Made by a program: the position numbers and the translations under genes
Assembly (NCBI GenBank): GCA_029564595.1
Contig: JAKQPS010000120.1
Span: 70,998 to 134,997 of the forward strand
Length of the DNA stretch: 64,000 nucleotides
DNA from: a bacterium
GTDB lineage: Bacteria > UBP15 > UBA6099
Direction of reading: 5' to 3'
Shown: piece by piece, positions 42,943 through 52,200 of the stretch
Position numbering within the stretch: the first letter of the stretch is position 1
Layout of the letters: each line of letters starts with the position of its first letter
Notes under the pieces: generated by a model
Told to the model about the DNA's origin: nothing
What the model saw: the letters and a program-made list of their open reading frames with translations, nothing else
Database searches by the model: none

Positions 42943-44412
42943 TTATTCCGCCCCTGCCCCGCTCTTCCCTTTCAGAAATTCATCCAGATTGATTCCGACG
43001 ACGCCGCAGGACGCCCCGATTACGGCGTTGCCGTCTGAATCAACCGTCATCCCCCGCGAGCCATAGCCTATGAAAGTCTCGGCGACGAGTTTGTTCGACT
43101 CGACGTCTATCACGTGGAACTTGCCTTTGAAAAAACTGGTTCCGAGAAGATACTTGCCGTCCTTTGAAAACTCGATTTCGCGGACGCCGGCGGGCATGAC
43201 GAGCTTGACGAGTTTATTGAGATCGAAGTCGAGCAGCCATGCTCCAGCCGGGTAGTTCCTGCTGGCCGCAATCTGTCTTTTTTTCGGTCTTATCTCCACA
43301 TCGAACATGCCGACCGGGTAGTCCTGAGTCCACATCTCCGTCGAGCGCGTCCCCGTGTTCACCCTCAGCAGATGCCGGGAGCCGAACAGCTTTCCGAACA
43401 ACGGCGACACCGAGAACGTGCCGAACAGGTGCGGCTCCGTCCACGCCGTGCGGTACACCGGCGTCCCGGAGTTTCCCGCGATGTTCAGTTTTTCTAGGGC
43501 GCGGCTCTTCTTGTCGTATTCGTAATAGTTGGACTCTACGGTGATGAAAATCTTCTCCGGCATTATCGTGACGCCCGAGCCGTAAAATGTGTTCCGTTTC
43601 AGTTTCAGGTCTATCCTGTTTATTATGCCGCCTTCCGGGTTAAAAACGATGAACTCGACGTTCGGCGCGCCGCGCTCCCTGAAGTTCCTCTGTATCACCG
43701 CGTATATTATGCCCGTGTCCGGCTCTTCCCTTATCGCGAGAACGTTGCCCCTCTTGTGCCACTCGGTCATTTTTCCCGTCTTAAGATCCAGCCTGTTAAT
43801 GGCGTTTTTCACCAGAACGCTTTCCTCGTGGACGTATACGTGGGCGCAGACAAGGACATCGCCCCTCTGCGGGCGCGGCACGAAAAACCTCGGTATCGCG
43901 GTGTGCGGCACGTCGGTAAAATTGTATCTCTCGTGATTAAGAACCTTCGCGCCCCTGACTTCGGAGATGCTTTCGCACCTGTCAGCCGGGTTACGTATCT
44001 CCCCGCTCTTGACGGCCAATCCGAGCAGACACACCGGAACAACCAGAAGCTGCGTGGCGGTCAAAAACACCGGCCATTTCCACATCTTGCGGAATATGAG
44101 CAACGCAATGTAAATGAAAGCCAGAGTTGCGGCCACGCTCGAACCGAAAGACGCGTTCAGCCCGAATCCGACCGCGTATATGAAATCAATGGACAGTATC
44201 AGACCTATCCAGTACAGCACGAAGACTATCTTCGATTTCCTTCTTCGGGGGTTAAGGCGGATGATGCCGAGCACAAGCCCCATCAGAGCGAGCGGGGGCA
44301 GCCCCGTGTTGTTGAAGTACCCTATGCCTCCGAGAAGAAAATCGGAGAACACTTGGCTGCATATCTTGAAAGCCTTGGAGAAAAAACCTTCGTCCGCGCT
44401 CAATCCGTTCAT
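42943..44412 (-). CDS. Membrane protein with C-terminal beta-propeller, paralog 3
   Basis: 489 residues. About four membrane helices (~30-135) are followed by an extracytoplasmic propeller (~150-489) with units such as GNVLAIREEPDTGIIYAVI, RQIAASRNYPAGAWLLDFD and GKYLLGTSFFKGKFHVIDV. It closes with VIGASCGVVGINLDEF, matching the terminal strand of paralogs 1 and 2. Length and helix number are closest to paralog 1. A consensus promoter ends only 9 nt before the ATG and no ribosome site is visible, so a near-leaderless message is expected. Confidence 0.75.
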   Translation of the reverse strand: MNGLSADEGFFSKAFKICSQVFSDFLLGGIGYFNNTGLPPLALMGLVLGIIRLNPRRRKSKIVFVLYWIGLILSIDFIYAVGFGLNASFGSSVAATLAFIYIALLIFRKMWKWPVFLTATQLLVVPVCLLGLAVKSGEIRNPADRCESISEVRGAKVLNHERYNFTDVPHTAIPRFFVPRPQRGDVLVCAHVYVHEESVLVKNAINRLDLKTGKMTEWHKRGNVLAIREEPDTGIIYAVIQRNFRERGAPNVEFIVFNPEGGIINRIDLKLKRNTFYGSGVTIMPEKIFITVESNYYEYDKKSRALEKLNIAGNSGTPVYRTAWTEPHLFGTFSVSPLFGKLFGSRHLLRVNTGTRSTEMWTQDYPVGMFDVEIRPKKRQIAASRNYPAGAWLLDFDLNKLVKLVMPAGVREIEFSKDGKYLLGTSFFKGKFHVIDVESNKLVAETFIGYGSRGMTVDSDGNAVIGASCGVVGINLDEFLKGKSGAGAE

Positions 44413-44421
44413 CGTATTCAG

Positions 44422-44449
44422 ATTATACCCATCAACGCTGTTCTATCAA
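44422..44449 (-). promoter_or_regulatory. Strong promoter just before propeller paralog 3
   Basis: TTGATA (44449-44444), a 16-bp spacer and TATAAT (44427-44422); the ATG is at 44412. The predicted 5' leader is 0-4 nt. Confidence 0.6.
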
Positions 44450-44469
44450 ATAGAGAAGAATGAGACACT

Positions 44470-44530
44470 CACACTCATCGTTGCCAAGGTATCACACTCA
44501 TAGTTGCCAAGGTCTCCTTGGCAACTATGA
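44470..44530 (+). repeat. GTTGCCAAGG direct and inverted repeat
   Basis: cacactcatcgttgccaagg and cacactcatagttgccaagg are tandem copies 23 bp apart. The second (tcatagttgccaagg, 44498-44512) is followed after 3 nt by its exact inverse (44516-44530), a perfect 15-bp stem. Confidence 0.75.
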
Positions 44531-44965
44531 TAAACAGACGACTGTTTCTAGTTATAGTTTCTGTTTTCCTAGTTCACATAGCCTTTACGTATTGCCATTA
44601 CGTGAGCGCGAAAACGGGGGGGACTGGCAGCGCGCTTCTCTGCGATGCCTGTACCCTCTTTTCGCTCCCCACCACACCGCAAATACGCGACTGTCTTTAT
44701 TTTGCTAAAACAACGAAAATCAAGTCCGAATCCGTCGTTAGAATTCGGGAGCGATTGTTCAGAGCGGATGAAATGCGAGGCGCAAGACGCGTTTTTGCAG
44801 TGAATAGAACATGCGGTTCATGAACAAAAAATGCGGCGGCAACGAAGCAGTTCGCCGCTATGAAAATCGCCCCGGTTCGTCGGTTTTATCGACGAATCCG
44901 GGATAAATCGCGCGCTAATAAGTTTTTCACGGTTTTCTCTTAACAGAACGCGTTTAAAATCCCGC
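44531..44965. other. Repeat-rich gene-free region
   Basis: It contains the 57-bp repeat (44616-44672, inverted relative to 34161-34217), the tccgaatcc hairpin repeat (44726-44748, continuing into gagcgattgtt) and the ~140-bp repeat listed separately. No supported gene is seen. Confidence 0.6.
44765..44902 (+). repeat. Dispersed ~140-bp repeat, copy A
   Basis: It begins cggatgaaatgcgaggcgca and ends in a hairpin, cccggttcgtcgg / cgacgaatccggg (44870-44902), with a second internal stem gcggcg...cgccgc. The inverse sequence at 63862-64000 is nearly identical over the whole length. The first ~40 bp also occur near 31335. Confidence 0.85.
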
Positions 44966-46489
44966 CTATTCGCTGAACAAATCCTTCAGTCGGAAACGAG
45001 AGTATTTGTTGTCGCTAGCGGGTTTCCAGTTCCCATCCGACATTGATTCGTAAGCCACCCAGAACTCAAGAGACGTCGCGTCGTAGGCGACCGCCAGAAT
45101 ATTGGAATCCTTCATAGACACCGCGTCCATAATTCTGAGCGTCTCTTCCGCCGAGATCAGCCTCGGAGCGCCGGCAGCGAAAATCTCCCGTCCATCGCTC
45201 GAATACGCCTCTCCTTTTGCCAGAGCGTCGAGCATATAAAAATTTGGAGCGTACCTTTTAGAATAAGCGCCGCTTTCCCTCGGATCTCCATTGGAATTCT
45301 CGCGCGCCGGCCCGTTGCTCGCCGTCTGCGTCCCGCGTATCCTCAAATCAAACGACGTGTCCGCCCTGTAAACCGCCTCTTTCAAAGGCAGTCCGACCTT
45401 TATCTGCTCCCCGTCCTTCAAAACCGGGTTTCCGTCCGCGTCTATCCACGCCGACTCTCTTTCCTTCGGGTCGTCGTCCCTGAAAACCGAAGTGAATTCA
45501 CCGTTCTGCTCTATTGCCACCGCTGCCGGCGAAAAACCGGGCGTCCCGTATCTGAGTGGGTCCCCGAAGCCGACGACGAAGTTGTAACCGACCGTGTTTT
45601 TGCTTTTTTCGATAATGGCGATCGCCTCTTCGAGGTTGTCCGCCTCCTCGAGCGCGCGGCGCATCGTTATAGTCCACGGCGTCCCCTCCTGCGTCTCCAC
45701 CGTGTTTACCGCGCCAATCTCGCCTATGGTTATTCCCTTTTCGCTCATGCCCGCAATCGCGCCGATGACCCCCGGATACCCGAAAGTGACATACCTGTTC
45801 CGTGGGCTGCCGTCGTCCCCGGCAGGCTCGTAAACAGTGACTAGTCCGTATTGCCCGACACCCGTTTTTGATTCCCAATCCAAATCCCGCGTCGCGAACA
45901 AGCGGCCCCCCTCAGTGCGGCCGCCCCACGCCGCGAATGAACTGCACGTGGTGCGGAAATCGAATCCGGCCCCCATTCCAAGCCTCTTCGCGTCGTCCGG
46001 GTTCAGCCCGCTCATCATCAGCTTCTTGTCGTGCATGTCAGAAAAATTCGGCAACGCTATCCCCGTCTCCACCAACTGCGGAGAAACATCGAATCCCGCC
46101 TTGTTCGCCCCCTGCGCTATCCCGACTATTTCGTCCTTATACTCATTCGGCACATGCGGCTCGTTTCGCTTCCACACATTCCGGCAGGCGCGGAAGATCA
46201 ACGTCTTTTTTATATCTTTCGGGTCGGATGCTTTCGTGTACACCTGCATCACAGATATTATCTTGTCTCCCAACAGACAGCCGTACTGCCTGCCCATCTC
46301 CTTGTGAGTCCCCCTCACCCGCGCCACAAGCAGCGTCCCATGCGACGCGTCGGTCTCATACAGGACGCCGTCCCCGCAGCGCCTGACCTCTCTCAACTGC
46401 CCCGCATCCGCCCACAAATCCGACGCGCACGCCGTCCGCGCCAAACACATCATCAAAACCACAACCGCTGCAATCGCCTTCACAAACAT
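44966..46489 (-). CDS. C45-type Ntn hydrolase/acyltransferase, exported
   Basis: 507 residues, AAGGAGAG 6 nt before the ATG. A signal peptide (~1-22) precedes the Ntn fold. The self-processing nucleophile is Cys182 in FRTTCSSFAAWG, the first residue of the mature beta chain in the acyl-CoA:6-APA acyltransferase (C45) family. Other family-like segments are ATRDLDWES and GYPGVIGAIAGMSEKGITI. These enzymes cleave or transfer amide-linked acyl groups; secreted bacterial members are poorly characterised. The gene diverges from two TetR regulators and an RND pump, which suggests but does not prove linked regulation. It could hydrolyse the compounds the pump exports. Confidence 0.85.
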   Translation of the reverse strand: MFVKAIAAVVVLMMCLARTACASDLWADAGQLREVRRCGDGVLYETDASHGTLLVARVRGTHKEMGRQYGCLLGDKIISVMQVYTKASDPKDIKKTLIFRACRNVWKRNEPHVPNEYKDEIVGIAQGANKAGFDVSPQLVETGIALPNFSDMHDKKLMMSGLNPDDAKRLGMGAGFDFRTTCSSFAAWGGRTEGGRLFATRDLDWESKTGVGQYGLVTVYEPAGDDGSPRNRYVTFGYPGVIGAIAGMSEKGITIGEIGAVNTVETQEGTPWTITMRRALEEADNLEEAIAIIEKSKNTVGYNFVVGFGDPLRYGTPGFSPAAVAIEQNGEFTSVFRDDDPKERESAWIDADGNPVLKDGEQIKVGLPLKEAVYRADTSFDLRIRGTQTASNGPARENSNGDPRESGAYSKRYAPNFYMLDALAKGEAYSSDGREIFAAGAPRLISAEETLRIMDAVSMKDSNILAVAYDATSLEFWVAYESMSDGNWKPASDNKYSRFRLKDLFSE

Positions 46490-46687
46490 GCCGTCTCTCC
46501 TTTATTTATTTCATGTTAAAACATCCGTCTTCATGATGGAACGATATGACACGATAACAATAACACATGGAAACAACTAATGTGGTATTGTTTTATGAAT
46601 TTTTTGCTCTCGAAAGCTCTTTTTTGCCTCAGCATTTTATCGGAACCCGGAGTCGCCGATGGGCGCGCGACATATTTTCGAAATCAT

Positions 46688-46738
46688 TTGACAACCCGCT
46701 TCGATAACAATAATCTATAACTAGACCGACTGGTCGGG
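46688..46738 (+). promoter_or_regulatory. Promoter and TetR-type operator before the tandem regulators
   Basis: TTGACA (46688-46693), a 17-bp spacer and TAATCT (46711-46716), then the near-palindrome accgac-tg-gtcggg (46725-46738) over the expected transcription start. The palindrome resembles ACCGAC/GTCGGT operators of TetR-family regulators of RND pumps, so autorepression of the whole operon is likely. Confidence 0.65.
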
Positions 46739-46744
46739 TTAATA

Positions 46745-47362
46745 ATGAGACGAGCGAGCGACACAGCCCAAAAACGCCGCAGGCAGATATTCGAGGCCGC
46801 TATTGCGGTCATTTCCGAAAAAGGCTTTCACAAAGCGACTATCAGAGAGATAGCCGCCGCCGCAGGTCTCGGCAAAGGAACCATTTATCAATATATCGAT
46901 AAAAAGGAAGACCTCATCCCTCTCATCGCGGAAGTGGGCATATCCCTGATGTCGGCGAAGATTTCTGAAGCCGCGAGTCTGGACGCGCCGCCTGAGGAAA
47001 AACTAAGGATCGCCATAAAGTCCCAACTGGCGCTGTTCGATGAGCATTCCCGGCTCGCCGAAGTGATGGGAGGCGAGATCGAACGGATAAAGCACGAGGA
47101 CAGCGAACTTATTACTCGCGTTTTTGAAGAAAGATATCTTAACGCTCTGGCCTCGCTTGTGTCCGAAGCGGCGGGCCGCGAACGCTTCAGCAAGGGGGAA
47201 TCTCTTGTGATAGCGGAACTAATCGCCGTCATGTGCCTGTTGTGGTCCCATTCAGTCTTGGCAAAGAAGAACGCAGGAGGAATAGAAGCATACGAAACGC
47301 TGCTTGAAGAGTTCGTTCTACGCGGCGTGTCAGGAAGACGGAAGGAGGCCGAGAATGGCTAA
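46745..47362 (+). CDS. TetR/AcrR-family regulator 1
   Basis: 205 residues. The N-terminal helix-turn-helix is standard (IFEAAIAVISEKGFHKATIR, then GLGKGTIYQYIDKKEDLI). The C-terminal helical ligand domain is variable. It starts 7 bp after the operator-like palindrome and overlaps the next regulator gene by 8 bp. It probably represses the downstream RND operon and itself. The ligand is unknown. Confidence 0.92.
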   Translation: MRRASDTAQKRRRQIFEAAIAVISEKGFHKATIREIAAAAGLGKGTIYQYIDKKEDLIPLIAEVGISLMSAKISEAASLDAPPEEKLRIAIKSQLALFDEHSRLAEVMGGEIERIKHEDSELITRVFEERYLNALASLVSEAAGRERFSKGESLVIAELIAVMCLLWSHSVLAKKNAGGIEAYETLLEEFVLRGVSGRRKEAENG

Positions 47363-47960
47363 GCGGGAGGAATACATGGAAGCCAGGCGGCAGCGAAGGA
47401 GAAGGCAGATATTCAACGGAGCGACGAAGGTGTTCGCGCAGAAGGGATACAGTTCCGCCACCACGCAGGAAATCGCGGACGCCGCCGGTCTGGCGAAAGG
47501 CACGCTTTACGAATACGTTCAGAGCAAAGAAGAAATTCTCATGCTCACCATCAAGGAAGGGCTGTCTCTCGTTAAGGCAGAAACCGACAAAGCGATTGCC
47601 GGGTTGGAAGACCCGATGGATAGGTTGCAGGCCGCGCTCAGGGTGCAACTGAATTTTGCCAAGAAATACAGGCACGCCGCCCGCGTGCTGCGATTGGAAA
47701 TCTTCGATCTTAGCGAGAACGGCAGGAAGTTTCTGTCGAAGATCGTGGACGATCACATCGAAATGTTTCGGGCGTTTATCGACGACGGGATTGAAAAGGG
47801 ACGCCTCAAGAAACTGGATTCGCGGATAGCCGCGGAGTTGCTCATGCACGCGTGCTCTTTCTACTCCGATTACGGGTATCTGCCGCACCAAAAAATCCCG
47901 CTCAACGACATCACTGATTTTATAATCGACAATTTTGTTCAAGGGATTGTCGCTGAATAG
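47355..47960 (+). CDS. TetR/AcrR-family regulator 2
   Basis: 201 residues from ATG 47355, with AAGGAGG 6 nt upstream; an earlier in-frame start lies inside regulator 1. HTH: IFNGATKVFAQKGYSSATTQ and GLAKGTLYEYVQSKEEIL. It is similar to regulator 1 in the HTH but divergent in the ligand domain, so it is an old duplication or a separate recruit. The 8-bp overlap implies coupled expression and perhaps heterodimer formation or two-ligand control. Confidence 0.92.
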   Translation: MAKREEYMEARRQRRRRQIFNGATKVFAQKGYSSATTQEIADAAGLAKGTLYEYVQSKEEILMLTIKEGLSLVKAETDKAIAGLEDPMDRLQAALRVQLNFAKKYRHAARVLRLEIFDLSENGRKFLSKIVDDHIEMFRAFIDDGIEKGRLKKLDSRIAAELLMHACSFYSDYGYLPHQKIPLNDITDFIIDNFVQGIVAE

Positions 47961-48027
47961 CAAAGCAACGCCGAGTTTCGATAGAGGCGGCGGAATAAAA
48001 AAGAGCATACGGGGGGCAAGACTGAAT

Positions 48028-49221
48028 ATGGACGGAAGAAAAAAAAGAAAAGCCGGAATCATGGCGGTTGCGGCGATATGCCTTACGATCGCGTCGGGGT
48101 GTTCGGACAGAAAGGCGGACAACGCCGGGCCGGGAGCGGCGGCGCGCGAAGCCGTGTCGGTGGAAACGGCTCCCGTCGTCGTCAGGGCTTTCGAGGAAGT
48201 CGTAAGGTCTCAGGGATCGCTGTCGGCGAAAAACTCCGCCAACGTGTCCGCGCGCATTCCGGGGACGCTTGTCGCCGTATACGCGAGCGAAGGCGACGCG
48301 GTGACGGCGGGAAGAACGAAACTGTTCGAAGTCGATTCGATAAAACTCAGGAACGCGGTAGAGATAGGCAGACAGGATCGCGCGGTGGCCGAACAAGGCG
48401 TCAGGGCCGCCGAAGCCGGCCTCGAACAGGTCAACGCCCAGTTGCTCAAGATGGAAAAAGACCTTAAAAGGATAGCCGGACTGTATGATAAAGATGTCGT
48501 TTCCAAAGACAGCTTGGAAAAAGCGCAGTCTGGACACGACCAATTGGCCGCCGCGAAAAAACAGGCGGAAAGCGCGGTTTCTCTGGCCCGCGAAAGGCAG
48601 AAACAAGCTGAGATCGCCTTGAACATATCCCAGAAAGACCTCAGCGACACGCTGATATACGCGCCCATCAGCGGACGGGTCGCCATGCGTTTTGCCGAAG
48701 CCGGAGAGATGGCCGCCCCCGGCTATCCCATTGTCAGAATCGAAGACACATCCGTTCTCGAAGCCTCGGCATTTCTGCCCGCGCAGTGGTTCGCCCGCGT
48801 AAAGGAAAACGAAACTAAAGTCAGGCTGGAGGTTCCCGGCGTCGAGTTTGAGCCGAAAACAATCACATACAAAAGCCCTACCATAAACCCGAAGCTGAGA
48901 ACGTTCGAGGTAAAAGCCGTTGTGACGAACCCGCCTGAAGGCGTCGCTCCGGGGGCCATGACCGGATTGGCTGTCGTTCTCGGAACGCGGGAATCTATAG
49001 CGGTTCCCTCCGACAGCGTCCGCGAATTGCGCGGCGGGAACGTCGTTTTCATCGTTAGGGATGGCAAGGCCGAGATGGTTGAGGTCAAAACCGGACTTGA
49101 ATCGGACGGCTTCGTCGAGATACTCGAAGGAGCCTTGTCAGAAGGCGACTTGGTGGCTGTCAGCGGGCAGCGGTTCCTCGACGACGGGACGCCTGTGAGC
49201 GTCAGGCGGGAGGCGGAATAA
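48028..49221 (+). CDS. RND efflux periplasmic adaptor (membrane fusion protein), lipoprotein-like
   Basis: 397 residues from ATG 48028. A signal sequence ends in TIASGC, a plausible lipobox. The order is biotinyl-lipoyl half (SAKNSANVSARIPGTLVAVY; EGDAVTAG), a long coiled-coil hairpin (~95-200), the second lipoyl half (LIYAPISGRVAMRFAEAGE), a beta-barrel and a membrane-proximal domain. This is the AcrA/MexA layout. It links the RND pump to the TolC-like channel. Its stop overlaps the pump start (TAATG). Confidence 0.92.
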   Translation: MDGRKKRKAGIMAVAAICLTIASGCSDRKADNAGPGAAAREAVSVETAPVVVRAFEEVVRSQGSLSAKNSANVSARIPGTLVAVYASEGDAVTAGRTKLFEVDSIKLRNAVEIGRQDRAVAEQGVRAAEAGLEQVNAQLLKMEKDLKRIAGLYDKDVVSKDSLEKAQSGHDQLAAAKKQAESAVSLARERQKQAEIALNISQKDLSDTLIYAPISGRVAMRFAEAGEMAAPGYPIVRIEDTSVLEASAFLPAQWFARVKENETKVRLEVPGVEFEPKTITYKSPTINPKLRTFEVKAVVTNPPEGVAPGAMTGLAVVLGTRESIAVPSDSVRELRGGNVVFIVRDGKAEMVEVKTGLESDGFVEILEGALSEGDLVAVSGQRFLDDGTPVSVRREAE

Positions 49222-52200
49222 TGTTTCTTTCCGACGCGTCAGTGCGCCGCCCCGTCGCGATGCTCTGCCTGATCATCGCGCTCTCATTCCTCGGCTATAA
49301 CGCCTACAAGAAGATGGGCCTTGAGATGGCTCCTAGGATGGAGATGCCCATCATCACCGTCGTCACCGTCTATCCCGGAGCGGGTCCCGACGAGCTTGAG
49401 GTCGATGTCGCTAAAAGGATTGAAGATCAAGTAGTCGCCATCGAGGGCCTCAAGCATGTCACATCCATGTGCTCGGAAAACGTCGTAATAACGCTGCTTC
49501 AGTTCAACACCGGAGTGGACGTCGACATCGTCGCGATGGATGTCAGAGAAAAAATCGACCTGATAAGGAACGACTTTCCCAAAGACGTCAGAGACCCCGA
49601 GATACTAAAATTCAACGTAAACGAAGCTCCCGTGCTGACCATGGCGCTGACGGGCGACGCGACTATCGACGAGATGTACGATTTCGCGGCCAACGACCTC
49701 AGCGACAAGATAACCACCATCAAAGGCGTCGCGCAGACGCAGGTAATCGGCGGCGCGGAGCGGGAAGTTCATGTGTTGCTTGACCGCGAGGCCCTCGCGG
49801 CAAGAGGCCTTTCCAGCATGAGCGTGGTTCAGGCCATTTCCTCCGGCGTCGGCGTCATCCCCTCAGGCCGCGTCAGCGGCGGCTCTCAGGAACACTCCGT
49901 CAAGTTCGACGCCGACTTCAAACGCGTCTCCGACATCGCCTTAATCGAGGCGGCAAACGAGGACGGCCGTCGCAACTACATCGGGGACTTCGCGGTCGTC
50001 AAGATGGGAACCGAAGAGTTGCGCCAGAAAGCGACCCTCGACGGAAAACCCTGCGTCGTCGTCAAAGTGGTGAAAAAAGCGGACGCTAACGCCGTCGAAG
50101 TCATCCGCAGCGTAAGAAAAGCCATCGCCGACATCAACAATAACATCCCCGGCGGCATGACCCTCGAATGGGTGTCGGACGACGAGGTGTTCACTCAGGC
50201 GATTGTCGACAGCGCTTGGTCCAACACTTGGCAAGGCATACTGCTGACAGCCGCCATTCTCTTTCTCTTCCTGTACAACTTCAGGACCACCCTTATTGTC
50301 GCCATCACAATGCCTATCACCATCGTCATAGGCTTCCTCTTCATGGGTTTCATGGGCTACTCCCTCAACAGCTCCACGCTGCTCGCCATCGGAATGTCAA
50401 TCGGAATCCTTGTCATGAACTCCATCGTAGTCATCGAGGCGATAATCAAATGGCTGGAGAGGACGGGAAGGGTTAAGGAATCCTCCCGAATGGGAACTGC
50501 AGAAGCCGCCGTAGCCGTAATCGCCAGCGCGGGAACCAACCTCGTGGTTCTGCTTCCCATAGCCATGATGCACAATATGATAGGCCTCTTCCTGAAACCG
50601 TTCGCGCTGACAATGGTCATAATGACCGCCGTCTCTCTGTTCATCTCCTTCACACTGACCCCTGTGCTGTGCTCGGTTATGCTCAAGCCCGCCTCCGCGT
50701 CGCGAGGGAAGTCTCCCGTCGCGTCTATGGAACGCGCGTGGAATTCAATGTTCGACGCGGCGGTCTCCGCCTATGGCGCGTTCCTCGAATTCAACCGCCG
50801 CCGCCGCGTCCCGGCGGCTATCTTCCTTGTGGCGGTCGTCTTCGTCCTCTTCTACTCTCTTTCACTCGCCGGGAAACTCGGCATGGGCTTCGTTCCCATT
50901 ATGGACAGAGCGCAGATAGGCGTGAGACTCGAATTCCCGACCGGCTACAATATCGAGACCACGGAATCCCGCGTCGAGCTGGTCGAATCCCGCCTTAAAG
51001 ACGTGCCCGGCCTCAAGAGAGTGCTCACCACCATAGGCAAAGTCGAGGGCGTGGCGGGCCAGAACACGGAAGGCGTCTATCTGGCGCAGATGCTTCTGGT
51101 GTTCCCTGAAAAAACAGCAAGAAAAGAATCGATATACGACCTCGTGGACATCGTTCAGGAGAGGTTGAAAGGAACGCCGGACTGCATCGTCGCGGTGTCC
51201 ATCCCCTCCGCCGTCGGGGGACAGAATCCCGACATTGAGTTCGAGATTTACGGCGACGACCTTGAAACGCTCGATAATCTGGCGCTGCGCGCGCAGGCTA
51301 TCGCCCGGAATCTCGGAGGATTGAGAGACATCGACACCACCGTCAGACCCGGAAAATCGGAGATAAAGATCAGGCCGAACCGCGCGGTGATGGCCGACCT
51401 CGGAACTCCTCCTATCGCCGTCGGCATGGCGCTCCGAGGCAACCTCGAAGGAATTGTCGCGGGAACCTTCAAGCAGGGCGACAGGAACTATGACATCGTC
51501 GTCAAGTTCGACGAGCGCAAAGGCAAAGAGCAGGTTGGAGAATTCCTGCTGCCCGGCGCGCCCGGCCGCCCGCTCCTGCTTTCCACCGTCGCAGACATCG
51601 AGGAGACAAAAACGCCTTTACAGATAATCAGAAAAGACAAACGCCGCATCTCCAAGCTCGTCTCGTATCTGGAAGAAGGAACGCCGCTCGGCAGCGCCGC
51701 AGACGGAATTTCAAAAGCGATGGACTCAGAGAACATGCTTCCTCAAGGATACGAATACGCTTTCGGAACCACTTACGAGATGATGAATGAAGGACAGCGC
51801 GGTCTCGCCGAAGCCGGCATCATAGCCATCGCGCTCATCTTCCTCACCCTCGCCGCCATACTCGAATCCTTCAAACAGCCATTCATCGTTCTAACCACGA
51901 TACCGCTCTCGCTCATCGGCGTGATGATCGGCCTCTACATGTTCGGCTACAACCTTTCCATCACAGTCGTTATGGGCATCGTCATGATGAGCGGCATAGT
52001 GGTCAACAATGCGATACTCATCATGGACCAGTTCAACATAAACGTAAAAAAAGGCAGGCCGCGTTCGCTGGCGATGATCGACGCCTCAAAAGAGCGCTTC
52101 CGCCCGGTCGTCATGATCACTCTCGCCGCCATCTTCGGAATGATTCCTATGGCGTTCGGGAAAGGCGTCGGCTCGGAGATGAGAAACGACATCGGCGTCG

